Shown: positions 1 to 8,226, counted from the first letter of the stretch. The stretch: DNA of 54,542 bases from Lentisphaeria bacterium (GCA_024405215.1 JAKSPB010000022.1:1-54542); one strand, 5' to 3'. Notes: generated by a model from the sequence alone, not told the origin. Numbers and translations are program-made.

Positions 1-370
1 CTACCATGCTCCATACTGAACATGCCTGTCCCCGGCGGGAGGCGCTTTCCCGCCGAGGAGACCCAGCCACCCGAAACAACCCATGACACGATATTTTGCA
101 AAAAACGGCTGGCAACAAGAGTTTCAAAAAAGAAAATGCGTGGAATTGCTGGCGTCTCTGCGATGATTCCGGAGATTATTCGTAAATTCATGTAGAATTC
201 ATTGGCGCAGGCGAATATGTTGAATATCCGCCTCTGTCTGACTTGCTTTCTGCTCCGTTTGCAGTCTCTCGGCCGTTCCTCCTCTCTGCGCTCCGTGAAG
301 GAGACGCAGAGGGAGGGCTGGCCATTATGCTGTTGTCGTGCGGCCGTGGTAGGCTGTGTGATTGTATTGC
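1..370. other. Left-edge region without a convincing gene
   Basis: No reading frame here looks protein-like. The only structure seen is a short hairpin at 33-55 (CGGCGGGA pairing with TCCCGCCG) with no T-run on either strand, and a TTTTGCAAAA motif at 94-103. The stretch belongs to the integrated element whose integrase lies at 2342-3691, so it may hold regulatory or remnant DNA. Confidence 0.4.
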
Positions 371-658
371 CTATTGCTTTCTCACTTCGCTGGCGTGGAA
401 TCTTTCATCCTTCTGCTCCTGTCGCACGAAGTCCCCGAGCATACCTCCAGTCTTCTGGAAGTAGGGTGAGACGATCATGTTGCGTCCACGGCAGCGGATG
501 ACCTGCGCGTCCTTGAAGGCAAAGAGTGCATCTTCGTGGATGTCGTAGAGGGTCTCGTCCATGGCTGGTCTGTCCGAGAAGGGCCAGAGGTCGTTGAGGA
601 CCTTCTCCTTGTCCTCTTCGGGAATCTCGTAGATCTGCTCGTCCTTTCCGTATGCCAT
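371..658 (-). CDS. Small hypothetical protein of the integrated element
   Basis: A 95-aa acidic protein with no family I recognise. It starts MAYGKDEQIYEIPEED and is rich in Asp, Glu and Lys, with a mid-section RGRNMIVSPYFQKTGG. No signal peptide or membrane segment is visible. It follows the 719-955 gene in the same frame and strand with a 60-bp gap, so the two may be co-transcribed. The composition looks like a soluble protein rather than a shadow frame, and the competing frames here give low-complexity Arg/Ser peptides. The ribosome binding site upstream of 658 is weak. Function unknown; it is likely an accessory gene of the tRNA-Leu island. Confidence 0.5.
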   Translation of the reverse strand: MAYGKDEQIYEIPEEDKEKVLNDLWPFSDRPAMDETLYDIHEDALFAFKDAQVIRCRGRNMIVSPYFQKTGGMLGDFVRQEQKDERFHASEVRKQ

Positions 659-718
659 TTTTACTGTCTTGAGAGGATAGGCAAGATGAGGCTGATGCTG
701 GAGACAGGGGCGATGCTT

Positions 719-955
719 TCAAGGGATCGAGCGAGGTGGCTCTATGCACCACTTCATCCAGCCTTCGAGAAGAAGGCTGTCGTCATGCCGCTGGAGCGAG
801 AGGTCGAAGAATGGTCTGGCTGTGCTGCCAAGGTAGAGGCCCTGTCCTCGTTCATTGGCCTTCTTGAGCTTGTGTCGAAGTGCTTTCTGGAGTTTTCGCA
901 GGTGTCGTTCTGTTGGACACTTGACGATGATTGAGGTGGAACATTGGTTTGCCAT
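719..955 (-). CDS. Small hypothetical protein, possibly truncated
   Basis: A 78-aa basic protein starting MANQCSTSIIVKCP. A GTG start 22 codons upstream at 1021 is possible, but it would place a perfect terminator hairpin (992-1027) inside the coding sequence, so 955 is preferred. The N-terminal pattern (Met-Ala-Asn-x-Cys plus an Ile/Val strand) and the late EGWMKWCIEPP faintly recall small phage/plasmid proteins with a ferredoxin-like fold (Api92/DUF1281 type). In those the Trp-x-x-Pro region is followed by more sequence, so this copy could be a truncated relative. That comparison is from memory. The hairpin upstream could attenuate it. Confidence 0.4.
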   Translation of the reverse strand: MANQCSTSIIVKCPTERHLRKLQKALRHKLKKANERGQGLYLGSTARPFFDLSLQRHDDSLLLEGWMKWCIEPPRSIP

Positions 956-991
956 GCTGGTTCTGTGGAGGATTGGGTTGGAGTGGAAAAC

Positions 992-1027
992 GAAAAAGCC
1001 CTGTGCAGGACGGACCTGCACAGGGCT
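992..1027 (-). terminator. Perfect 13-bp hairpin with U-run (terminator or attenuator)
   Basis: On the minus strand AGCCCTGTGCAGG pairs perfectly with CCTGCACAGGGCT across a 5-nt loop and is followed by TTTTT. This is a textbook intrinsic terminator. No minus-strand gene ends just upstream, since 1231-2265 is on the plus strand. It therefore either stops antisense readthrough from the integrase side or sits in the leader of the 719-955 gene as an attenuator. Confidence 0.75.
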
Positions 1028-1120
1028 TGGAATGAAGTTGAAACGAGACGATTTAAGGAGATCTGTATCTCATTTCACTGTAGTAATATATATGTGAAAA
1101 TTTTTGAGATGCAGCTGTTC

Positions 1121-1150
1121 TTGCATTTCCCGTAAGGAATCAATTATATT
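1121..1150 (+). promoter_or_regulatory. Candidate sigma70-type promoter for the 1231 gene
   Basis: TTGCAT at 1121-1126 and TATATT at 1145-1150 are separated by 18 bp, about 80 bp before the start codon at 1231. The surrounding DNA is markedly more AT-rich than the rest of the window. Confidence 0.4.
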
Positions 1151-1230
1151 AGGCAGAATGCTTTTTAAGGCTTATCTTCTTATGCAGACAGAACAGGTGT
1201 TGAGAGTCCACTTTAAAATTTTGCAAGGAT

Positions 1231-2265
1231 ATGAGCAAATACAATGATTTGATAGTTGATTCCTACGAATTTCTAAAGAACATAGGCACATGGGAAGAAT
1301 TGGTTGAGCATCTGCGGTCTTGGGGAATGCCGGAACTTAAGCAGGAAATTCCAGAAACGTATTCGCAGTTTGAACGATGCGATATCTTGGGACAGTGGTG
1401 GGCTAGATTTTTGTTCGCCAGCAACGGCATACCGCGTCCAAGGGTGTCGAAAATTGCATTTGAAGGTGAATCAAGATGTTTTGCTGATTTGTTTTATTCT
1501 GTCCTCATAACTGGCGATGTTAAAACGTTGTATTTGATGAAGCAGGATGCAATAGATTTTATCAATCACACGGCTTTGCAAAAAATAGATGAGGATTTTT
1601 TGAAGAGCAGTTTTTGCAAACCAGTGGTATTGTTTGCAGGAACTCCCCAAAAGCTCTTTGATGAAGTGACGAGTGTTCAAGTTGTCGACATGGAAGACGG
1701 GATGCTTAGTCTTCTATACGCTTTTATGGATAACACAGGCCAGTCAAGAATTATAGGCAAGGAGTTTGAATATGTGGAAATTCTTGATATGCTTTCCCGG
1801 GATCGCATGGCTGCTCACGAAGAAGAAAGTGGAACTAGATACATGCTTGAGCACAATATCATTGATGATGCTGGTAAACTTGATGAAAATTCATATAAGG
1901 CTCTATCGCTTGTGTTCAAATTCGTCCTGCTTTCCCAATGCGAGAAACAACCTTTAGAAATTAGCAATCTCTACCGAAAGGCGAGCAATCCTGAAAAGGC
2001 AAGGAAAACGCTGGGAAAGCTTCGTCCCCAGCGTGTGTCATTGACGACAGTCTATCGCTCGGCAATGAACAGATTTTCTCACAGCAACGATACGATTTCT
2101 CTTGACAAGGAAGGGAAGGTTTTGCGAGTCACAGAAGTGAGAGGATTCATTCGTCGCCAGCATTATGGCCCTGGAAATTCGTTGGTAAAGAGTGTATTTA
2201 TAGAAGCACATCAATCTCACGCCTGGATGAAAGAAGGAATTAGAATTATCACCGTCGTGAAATGA
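1231..2265 (+). CDS. Unknown 344-aa protein of the integrated element
   Basis: A 344-aa, apparently cytosolic protein with no signal peptide or membrane span. I do not recognise a domain in the first 290 residues. The C-terminal ~45 residues (EVRGFIRRQHYGPGNSL, then FIEAHQSHAWMKEG) resemble a tail seen in many phage- or plasmid-borne proteins, including, from memory, AcrVA2-type proteins; this is weak evidence and does not establish function. The gene is AT-rich with A/T-ending codons, unlike the housekeeping genes to the right, which fits recent acquisition. The start at 1231 follows a TTTTGCAAGGAT leader containing AAGGA. A hairpin terminator lies 49 bp past the stop. The neighbouring integrase and tRNA place it on a mobile island. 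Confidence 0.75.
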   Translation: MSKYNDLIVDSYEFLKNIGTWEELVEHLRSWGMPELKQEIPETYSQFERCDILGQWWARFLFASNGIPRPRVSKIAFEGESRCFADLFYSVLITGDVKTLYLMKQDAIDFINHTALQKIDEDFLKSSFCKPVVLFAGTPQKLFDEVTSVQVVDMEDGMLSLLYAFMDNTGQSRIIGKEFEYVEILDMLSRDRMAAHEEESGTRYMLEHNIIDDAGKLDENSYKALSLVFKFVLLSQCEKQPLEISNLYRKASNPEKARKTLGKLRPQRVSLTTVYRSAMNRFSHSNDTISLDKEGKVLRVTEVRGFIRRQHYGPGNSLVKSVFIEAHQSHAWMKEGIRIITVVK

Positions 2266-2313
2266 AAGAACAATAGGAAAAGGGCGGTTGTATCCTCAGA
2301 TTGAAGTGGATAA

Positions 2314-2343
2314 CCAACCGCCTTGGTTGGACTACTCTTTTTT
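2314..2343 (+). terminator. Intrinsic terminator after the 1231-2265 gene
   Basis: CCAACC (2314-2319) pairs with GGTTGG (2325-2330) across a 5-nt loop, followed closely by a run of T. A longer alternative stem, AGGGCGGTTG with CAACCGCCTT, can form with sequence from 2281. It lies between two converging genes and ends at the integrase stop codon. Confidence 0.6.
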
Positions 2344-3691
2344 AGGAGATTGTATTTTCCTGCAAAAGTAATTTTCTTACAGTCTCCATGTCTTCTGTGA
2401 TCCTGTCCTCCGGCAAAGTGTTCAGATATTCCAGGACTTTGTCAATTCTTTCCTGCGGCGAGAGAACGCCTATGTCCCCAGCGATGAGGCGCATGGCTTC
2501 TTCCTGGGCTTCGTTGCCTACGTGAGTGTAATGCTTTTCCACGATATCCGATTTGGCTCCCATGAGGGATTCCAGCACTGCGCGAGAAACGCCGAGTTCC
2601 GCCGCATGGCTTGCGAAGGAGTGCCGAAGGGAGTGGAAGCCATAGCGTATGACCGCCCGTGCCCGTCCTTCGACTTTTGTGGAGTTCTCTCCTGTCACCC
2701 AACGAATGACGCGAAGGACATCCTCGTTGAGCAGGCTGCTGCCTATGGCCTTGCCATGGGCGTTGATTGTGTTGTATCGTGCAGCCGTGGCAGGACTGAC
2801 GTAGGGATTGGCAAGGTCCTGACGGTTCTGCCATCTCTGCTGGAGTGCTTCGTATAGCCTGGGGGCGATGGGCAGCTGGACTTTCTTTCCCGTCTTGAAT
2901 TGGGTAAGGCTGATTTTGTGTCCTTGCATGTCGATCTGGTGCCATTGCAACAGACAGCAGTCCTTCAGACGCTGGCCTGTGTATATCCCCAAAAGGAAGA
3001 TAAGACGCAGCTCCTCCTTGTTCCTGACCTTTCGACTGGGATCATCAAGATTCTTCAGAAGCTCCTGCTCTTGTTCAGCGGACAGAGCCTCGCGCGTCTG
3101 CAAATTGGTCTCCTCGCTGTTCTTTCTATATAGTACAGGGGAGTCGAAGGGATTGTCCAGTCCTTTCCGATACTCGGCGAGCGTCTTCAGGATGTGACGC
3201 AGATGCCCTAGTTTGCGTCCATGGCTATAGACGGACAGTTTCTGCTTGCGCAAACCATCCGCGTAGGCCTTGGCATCGGAAAAGTCAATTTCGTCGAAGA
3301 ACTGCTTGTCAGGCAGCAGGGAGAGAAGAGAATGCCATTCCCGTTCGTATTCCATATACACGTTCTTGGTGGAAGGATTCGCCCTGTCAGGATGCTCGTC
3401 GTAGGTCTTCCATACCTTGTCCAGCGGCAGGCGGGTCTTCAGACCCTCCATGGACTTCGCCGCTTTGACATGGGCTGACAGCACATCCAGATTTTCCGAT
3501 TCCACCAAGGGCTTGAATATCTTTTCAGCCTGCTGTTTCGCTGTCTTGTAGTCGGTGGTCTTCAGGGAAATCTGTTTTCGACTGTTTTCAATCTGGTAGC
3601 GATAGTAGAAATTTCCACCTGCCTCCTTCTGGAAAAGGACTCCGATGGACAGGCGTTCTTTGATGGGTTCAGATGCTTTCATGCGGCTCAT
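2342..3691 (-). CDS. Tyrosine recombinase/integrase of the tRNA-Leu island
   Basis: A 449-aa phage-type integrase that catalyses site-specific recombination between the element and its attachment site. An N-terminal arm-binding-like segment (about 1-70) and a SAM-like core-binding region (about 85-185) precede the catalytic domain. Visible catalytic residues are Arg241 (TGQRLKD), Lys266 (QFKTGKK), His353 and Arg356 (HSLRH) and the nucleophile Tyr388 (EKHYTH). The position nine residues before the Tyr, usually His or Trp, is Ala (LMGAKSD), which is unusual. The open frame runs upstream through the tRNA, but the start is placed at ATG 3691 (alternative 3682) because the extension is merely translated tRNA. 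The gene reads away from the tRNA-Leu 3' end, the standard arrangement for a tRNA-inserted element. Confidence 0.93.
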   Translation of the reverse strand: MSRMKASEPIKERLSIGVLFQKEAGGNFYYRYQIENSRKQISLKTTDYKTAKQQAEKIFKPLVESENLDVLSAHVKAAKSMEGLKTRLPLDKVWKTYDEHPDRANPSTKNVYMEYEREWHSLLSLLPDKQFFDEIDFSDAKAYADGLRKQKLSVYSHGRKLGHLRHILKTLAEYRKGLDNPFDSPVLYRKNSEETNLQTREALSAEQEQELLKNLDDPSRKVRNKEELRLIFLLGIYTGQRLKDCCLLQWHQIDMQGHKISLTQFKTGKKVQLPIAPRLYEALQQRWQNRQDLANPYVSPATAARYNTINAHGKAIGSSLLNEDVLRVIRWVTGENSTKVEGRARAVIRYGFHSLRHSFASHAAELGVSRAVLESLMGAKSDIVEKHYTHVGNEAQEEAMRLIAGDIGVLSPQERIDKVLEYLNTLPEDRITEDMETVRKLLLQENTIS

Positions 3692-3802
3692 TAGATGGCT
3701 GACTCCATTTGCAATGTTTTGCACAAATATAGTCGCTGAAGGCAAAAAAAAGACCCCTGACGGCACGAAAACGGCACATAGAGGTTCTTTTACGTAGGAA
3801 AA

Positions 3803-3830
3803 TGGTACCGGAGGTGGGAATCGAACCCAC
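3803..3830. other. Probable attachment-site half (3' end of tRNA-Leu)
   Basis: The 3' end of the tRNA gene, including the T-arm and encoded CCA, directly faces the integrase start (3691). Integrases of this type normally use this segment as the att core and leave a duplicate at the far end of the element. No second copy was seen between 1 and 3700, so the other end is presumably beyond the left edge. The exact core limits cannot be set from one copy. Confidence 0.45.
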
Positions 3831-3889
3831 AAGAGCTTACGCCCGGCAGATTTTGAGTCTACTGCGTCTGCCAATTCCGCCACTCCGGC
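3803..3889 (-). tRNA. tRNA-Leu (anticodon CAA)
   Basis: An 87-nt gene with encoded CCA. The acceptor stem is GCCGGAG with CTCCGGT. The anticodon stem GTAGA/TCTGC closes the loop CTCAAAA, giving anticodon CAA, which reads UUG. It has the long variable arm of class II leucine tRNAs, and the T-arm carries GTTCGATTC. A good promoter lies 24 bp upstream. The integrase just downstream indicates that its 3' end is a genomic-island attachment site. Confidence 0.95.
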
Positions 3890-3912
3890 ATTGAAATATG
3901 TCAGCGAGGGGT

Positions 3913-3940
3913 ACTATATCGTCGGGAAGAGAAATTTCAA
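3913..3940 (-). promoter_or_regulatory. Sigma70-type promoter of tRNA-Leu
   Basis: On the minus strand TTGAAA (3940-3935) and TATAGT (3918-3913) are separated by 16 bp and lie 24 bp before the tRNA 5' end at 3889. A short leader of this kind is normal for a tRNA. Confidence 0.65.
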
Positions 3941-4071
3941 TCGCGCCAGAGGAAAAGTAGAGGAAAGTTGAGAGAGAAAAGTTTGCAATTTGTAGGAAGA
4001 TACGGTTTTGCAAGGGTACAGGGTAACTTACAAGTGACAAGTCGCCCAATGGACTTTTGCAATTCCCTGAT

Positions 4072-7000
4072 CTACTCGAAGATTTTCTTGAAGATGTTCT
4101 TCATGTGCCATTCGTGCTGTTCGGGGGTTCCGGTCAATTCGGCCTCGAAGGCCCAGGTCAGCGGGCTCAGGAGCCAGGAGACGAAGCCGACGGACTGGAA
4201 GAGTTTGCTGGAGACCTGGAAATTCATTTGCTTGTCGTTCAAGCGGTACGTGCCTGCGCCTTTCAATCCGATGAAAGAGCCGTCGGTGCGGAGGTTCTGG
4301 ATGGCGATCGTCTGTCCGTAGCAGTCGAAATCCGCATCAAGCTGCGAGATTCTTCCCAGTGAGGCGATTTTGTCCTTGGAGAAGAAATTCAACGTTCCGC
4401 CGGCGATGATCTTCCCCAGGGTAGTCAGGGTGGGGACGCGCCAGAGGTCGGCCTCGTGGATGTTGATGCTTCCCGTTCCTTCCACGTAGAGCGGTTGCGC
4501 CGCCCAGTTTCTCAAGATCCGGAAGTGGCCGTTTGCGTTGATTTTCCCAGGGAGCTCGCCGTCCGCGTATTTCCTGGATGTTGCGTCGGCCTGGTTTTTT
4601 TCCACGAGTTTCTTGCTGCTGAGTTGAACGAGCTTCGCCACGGGAATATCCTTGACGGAGGCAAGGACTTCGCTGCTGTTGAGGTCGAAATCATAGACGC
4701 CTGTGGTGGCGAGGCTACCTCCGTAGAACTCGGCTGCCGGGAAATTCCAGAGGAAGCTGTGGTTGGAGACGCTCCAGGTGCCTTTCAGGTTCTGGAGCTG
4801 GAGGGTGCGGTACTGCATATATGTCGTCTCCAGGGTTCCGTTCAGCGTCAATGTGAGGCCGTTGTCGATACGGAAGCGCCCATCACAGGAGAAATTGGCT
4901 TCCGGGGGGAGTTCGAAGAGGGAGAGGTGGTTGACAAGGGTGGGGAAAACGCGTGACAGCAGTTCGATGATTCGGAGGTTTCCGCCTTCTTTCAAGGAAT
5001 GGAAGGTTCCGGCGATGCCATTCCGGAAATGGAGCGAGGCGTTTCCCGTAAGGGGAGTGTCGGAATCCAGCAAATCAAGCAGCCGGATATTGTCCAGCCG
5101 GAGGCCTTCGTCGGGGAGGGCGATGTGGACATCGGTGGTCAATTCCTTGACGGGGAGGTCCTGGAAGTGGAAGTTCTGCGCCAGGACATTGCCGTCCAAC
5201 AGGAAAATGTCATTGGAGTTTGGCTGTGCGCGGTATTCCATGTGGCTGATGAACAGTTTTGCGGGAGTGTCATCGGACCAGGAGAAGTCCTTCCAGACAT
5301 CCTTGTAGATTTCAATGGCGTCATCTCCGAAGAGGAGGCTGGCGATGCCGATGGGGCTTCCCTGGAAATGCAGGTCGTCATAGAAGAGCGCGAAGGGGGA
5401 GAAGTGGATATTCAGATGTCCTGTGGCGGCGGTGATGCCATCCGTCAGTTCGCCGTCAAGGTTCGGGAAGTCGATGTCCTTTTCAGTGAGAACGATGTTG
5501 GAATGCAGCTTGGAGAAGTCGGTGTCCAGGAGGGTCATGTCCTCCATGGTGGTTTCGCCGCAGATTTTCCATGGTGTCTTTTCCCAATCCCAGGTCTCCT
5601 TCGCGTTCCGCCAGGAAAAGGGCGGCATATGGAAGGTCAGATGGGCGGGCTTCTGGGGATTCCGGCAGATGAAGTAGCTCAGGACGGACTCATCGTCCAG
5701 CTGGAGTGGCTTCTGCAAGAGTGTTTGCAGCAATTCCGGGCGGACGTCTGCGATGCCGTCGTCAATTTGGAAGGTATGTTCCTGGAGGTCGAGGAGGGCC
5801 TTTCCCGTGATGTCCAGCGCAGTTTCGTTACGGACCAGGATATTCGGCGCCAGGGTGATTGTCATGGGCTTGTTTGCGAAGTCGTCATCCACGAAAGTCC
5901 TGGCCTTGAGGGAGATTTGGTTTGGGATGCCATCGTCGGAGACGGTTGCCGAGAATTCCGTGCGAAGCATTTGCTCTTCGAAGGCGGCCTCCAACCGCAT
6001 GTTTTGCAGGGGGATTTTTGCGATGGCGCCGGTATTTTGCGAGAGTGCGGCCTTGGCCTTCCAAAGTTTCCAGTCATCGACGGGAGATTGGGTCAGGGAC
6101 GCTTCCAGTCTTGCGCGGGTAAAGGCTTCCAGGGGGGTGTTTCGGCTTTCCACCAGTTTGAGGGCATGGAGCATTTCGCAGAGATTGATGGTTCCCTGGA
6201 AATTCCCGCTCAGGAGTCTTGTGTTGAAATCCAGCGTGCAGTTTCCGTTGAGGATTTCCTCTGCGGTTGTTCCGACATAGAGTTGGAGACTTTTCAAGTC
6301 AAGGATGTTTTTGTCAAAGCAGACGAGTCCCGAGAGTTTGTTGAGCCTCAGGTCGGAGACGAGGATATTGTCGCAGGAGAAGAAGAGATCCGGGGAGAGT
6401 TTTGCCAGATCGCAGGGGGAGTCAGGCAGATCGCAGGAGAAATGGATTGGCGTGTTGAACCGGACATTTCTGGGGAGGATGTCCGCGGGCAGGGAGAGCA
6501 TCTGGATAAAAGTGGCGGGCATCAAGTCTGCCCAGAAACTCCCCCGGAAGGTCTTTCGCGTCAGGTCGAGGACGCCTTTTCCTGCCAGCGTTTCCGTGGC
6601 GCCGTAGAGAATCTGGAAGTCCTGGACGCTCAGGAGGTTTTCCTGATACGTGAAGGCGCTCCGGACGGTTGGGAGGAGCAGCCCGCAGATGGTGGCGTCT
6701 GAGATTCCCGCCGTTCCCTGCAGGGTGCATTGGCTCCATTCTTCCGGATTGGCGGTAAGGGAGACGGTCAAGAAGGAGTCGTATGCCCGTTCGGTGATGT
6801 TGTTGAATTCCTGATGGTAGTTTTTCAGGGATTCCACGAGGTTTTGGGGGAGAGGCAAGCCCTTTTCATCCGGAGATAGAAATTGCCTGAGGTCGTGGAT
6901 GCCCAGGAGAGTGGCGTCGGCGGTCAGTTGCGTCCCCTGGAATATCCCTCTTGCCTGTGCCTGCAGGACGTGATAGGACGTAATATGGATGTTGCCCGTG

Positions 7001-7410
7001 ACTTGCCGCAGGCAGAGGGAATCCTTGGGATGCGTGTCATCTCCGGGAAGGAGGAGCTGGAGCTCGGCATTTCGGACGTAGGCTTCCTTGGGCTGGATGT
7101 GTCCAAGCAGCAGAGAGCCAAGCCGCAGATCAAAGCCGACTGCGGGGACAGTGAGCTGGACGACCCCGGTTTCCGTAGGGGCTTCCAAGCTGAAGTTCTC
7201 GATTTCAAAGCCGGTGAAAATTCCGCCGTGGATGGCGCCCATGGAACAGGATCCGTCCTTTGGGGTGATTGCCTCTGCAATGGTCTTGCTGATCCAAGCG
7301 GGATATCCGAAGAGATTGGGGAGGGTCTGCAGGCAGAGGATTCCCAGCAGCAGCGCCAGGAGGACGGCCAAGCAGGAATAGCGCAGAGATTTTCGCCAGT
7401 TGAATTTCAT
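4072..7410 (-). CDS. Large AsmA/TamB-like envelope protein
   Basis: A 1112-aa protein with one N-terminal membrane anchor (about residues 9-30, LAVLLALLLGILCLQTL) followed by a very long, beta-rich periplasmic region. The last ~150 residues (from DLWRVPTLTTLGKIIAGG to the end) match the AsmA-like C-terminal region common in Verrucomicrobiota and Lentisphaerota. AsmA-family proteins bridge inner and outer membranes and move phospholipids or influence outer-membrane protein assembly. The start is ATG 7410, where the anchor begins; the open frame extends further but gives Arg/Ser-rich shadow sequence. It is the last gene of the minus-strand envelope block, 7 bp after fabI-like. Its specific substrate cannot be told from sequence. 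Confidence 0.8.
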   Translation of the reverse strand: MKFNWRKSLRYSCLAVLLALLLGILCLQTLPNLFGYPAWISKTIAEAITPKDGSCSMGAIHGGIFTGFEIENFSLEAPTETGVVQLTVPAVGFDLRLGSLLLGHIQPKEAYVRNAELQLLLPGDDTHPKDSLCLRQVTGNIHITSYHVLQAQARGIFQGTQLTADATLLGIHDLRQFLSPDEKGLPLPQNLVESLKNYHQEFNNITERAYDSFLTVSLTANPEEWSQCTLQGTAGISDATICGLLLPTVRSAFTYQENLLSVQDFQILYGATETLAGKGVLDLTRKTFRGSFWADLMPATFIQMLSLPADILPRNVRFNTPIHFSCDLPDSPCDLAKLSPDLFFSCDNILVSDLRLNKLSGLVCFDKNILDLKSLQLYVGTTAEEILNGNCTLDFNTRLLSGNFQGTINLCEMLHALKLVESRNTPLEAFTRARLEASLTQSPVDDWKLWKAKAALSQNTGAIAKIPLQNMRLEAAFEEQMLRTEFSATVSDDGIPNQISLKARTFVDDDFANKPMTITLAPNILVRNETALDITGKALLDLQEHTFQIDDGIADVRPELLQTLLQKPLQLDDESVLSYFICRNPQKPAHLTFHMPPFSWRNAKETWDWEKTPWKICGETTMEDMTLLDTDFSKLHSNIVLTEKDIDFPNLDGELTDGITAATGHLNIHFSPFALFYDDLHFQGSPIGIASLLFGDDAIEIYKDVWKDFSWSDDTPAKLFISHMEYRAQPNSNDIFLLDGNVLAQNFHFQDLPVKELTTDVHIALPDEGLRLDNIRLLDLLDSDTPLTGNASLHFRNGIAGTFHSLKEGGNLRIIELLSRVFPTLVNHLSLFELPPEANFSCDGRFRIDNGLTLTLNGTLETTYMQYRTLQLQNLKGTWSVSNHSFLWNFPAAEFYGGSLATTGVYDFDLNSSEVLASVKDIPVAKLVQLSSKKLVEKNQADATSRKYADGELPGKINANGHFRILRNWAAQPLYVEGTGSINIHEADLWRVPTLTTLGKIIAGGTLNFFSKDKIASLGRISQLDADFDCYGQTIAIQNLRTDGSFIGLKGAGTYRLNDKQMNFQVSSKLFQSVGFVSWLLSPLTWAFEAELTGTPEQHEWHMKNIFKKIFE

Positions 7411-7417
7411 TCTATGG

Positions 7418-8224
7418 CTATGGGGCTGGGTGGATAAGATCCGCGTCGAAGAAGTTGCACGCCATTCCCGCGTCCACGACGATGGTCTGGGCGTTGATTC
7501 CGCTGGAGCGTCGGCTAAGCAGGAATGCGACCACATTTGCCGCCTCGTCGGTTTCCAGCGCCTGGTGCCGGAGGGTGGCCTTCTCCGCATAGAAATACGC
7601 ATCTACATAACCGGGGATTCCGGCGGATGCGCTGGTTTTCAAGGGGCTGGCGCCGACGGCATTGACGCGGATGCGGGGGGAGACCGTGGCGGTGAGGGAC
7701 TTCGCCAGGAAGACCACGCTGGAATCCAGGGCTGCCTTGACGGGGGCCATGTAGCCGTAGCTCTCTGCCGCCATTTTGGTGGAGGAGATGGACATGGTGA
7801 CGATGGCCGCGTCTGGCGCAAGGCGCGTCTTGAGTGCGTTGCAGACGTTCATCAGGGAGAAGCAGGAGATGTCCATGGCCTGGAGAAAGTCGTTTTTCCG
7901 GACTTCATGGAAGGGTTTGATTCCTTCTGAGTAGTTTGCGAAGGCGATGGAGTGGAGGATTCCGTCCAGCCGGTCGAATTTCCGCGTGACCAAGTTGTCC
8001 AGATTCTGGATGTCCAGGTCCTTTTCCACATCGCATACGAAAGCCGTTGCGTCTTCTCCGATGAGCGTGCGATTCTTTTCCAGGAGCTGGGTGTTCTTGA
8101 AGAGGTAAAGGAGGTTTGCGCCTGCCTCTTTCAGGATGGCGGCCACATGCCAGGCGATGCTTCTGCGGTTGGCGACGCCGAGGATTAGGATGTTCTTGCC
8201 TTGCAGTCCGAGGAAATCCATCAT
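7418..8224 (-). CDS. fabI: FabI-like enoyl-ACP reductase (SDR family)
   Basis: A 268-aa short-chain dehydrogenase of the FabI type, which reduces enoyl-ACP in the last step of each fatty-acid elongation round using NAD(P)H. The cofactor loop GVANRRSIAWHVA corresponds to FabI GVASKxSIA. Aligning TMSISSTKMAAESYGYMAPVK with the classical FabI active-site segment keeps the catalytic Tyr and the Lys seven residues later. The second active-site Tyr (Tyr146 in E. coli) is replaced by Ile. The product is therefore a divergent FabI or a related SDR enoyl reductase. It lies between the kinase-like gene (2-bp gap) and the AsmA-like gene (7-bp gap), so it is co-transcribed. No other enoyl reductase is in the window. 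Confidence 0.82.
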   Translation of the reverse strand: MMDFLGLQGKNILILGVANRRSIAWHVAAILKEAGANLLYLFKNTQLLEKNRTLIGEDATAFVCDVEKDLDIQNLDNLVTRKFDRLDGILHSIAFANYSEGIKPFHEVRKNDFLQAMDISCFSLMNVCNALKTRLAPDAAIVTMSISSTKMAAESYGYMAPVKAALDSSVVFLAKSLTATVSPRIRVNAVGASPLKTSASAGIPGYVDAYFYAEKATLRHQALETDEAANVVAFLLSRRSSGINAQTIVVDAGMACNFFDADLIHPAP

Positions 8225-8226
8225 GG

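Noticed and set aside
202-501. 99-aa plus-strand frame near the left edge
   Set aside because: Cys/Arg/Ser-rich sequence with no ribosome binding site, overlapping the more protein-like minus-strand frame 371-658.
3692-3883. N-terminal extension of the integrase through the tRNA
   Set aside because: The first residues are just the translated tRNA-Leu. Real integrase sequence begins at ATG 3691.
4999-6702. 567-aa open frame antisense to the AsmA-like gene
   Set aside because: No domain or signal, composition typical of a mirror frame in GC-rich DNA.
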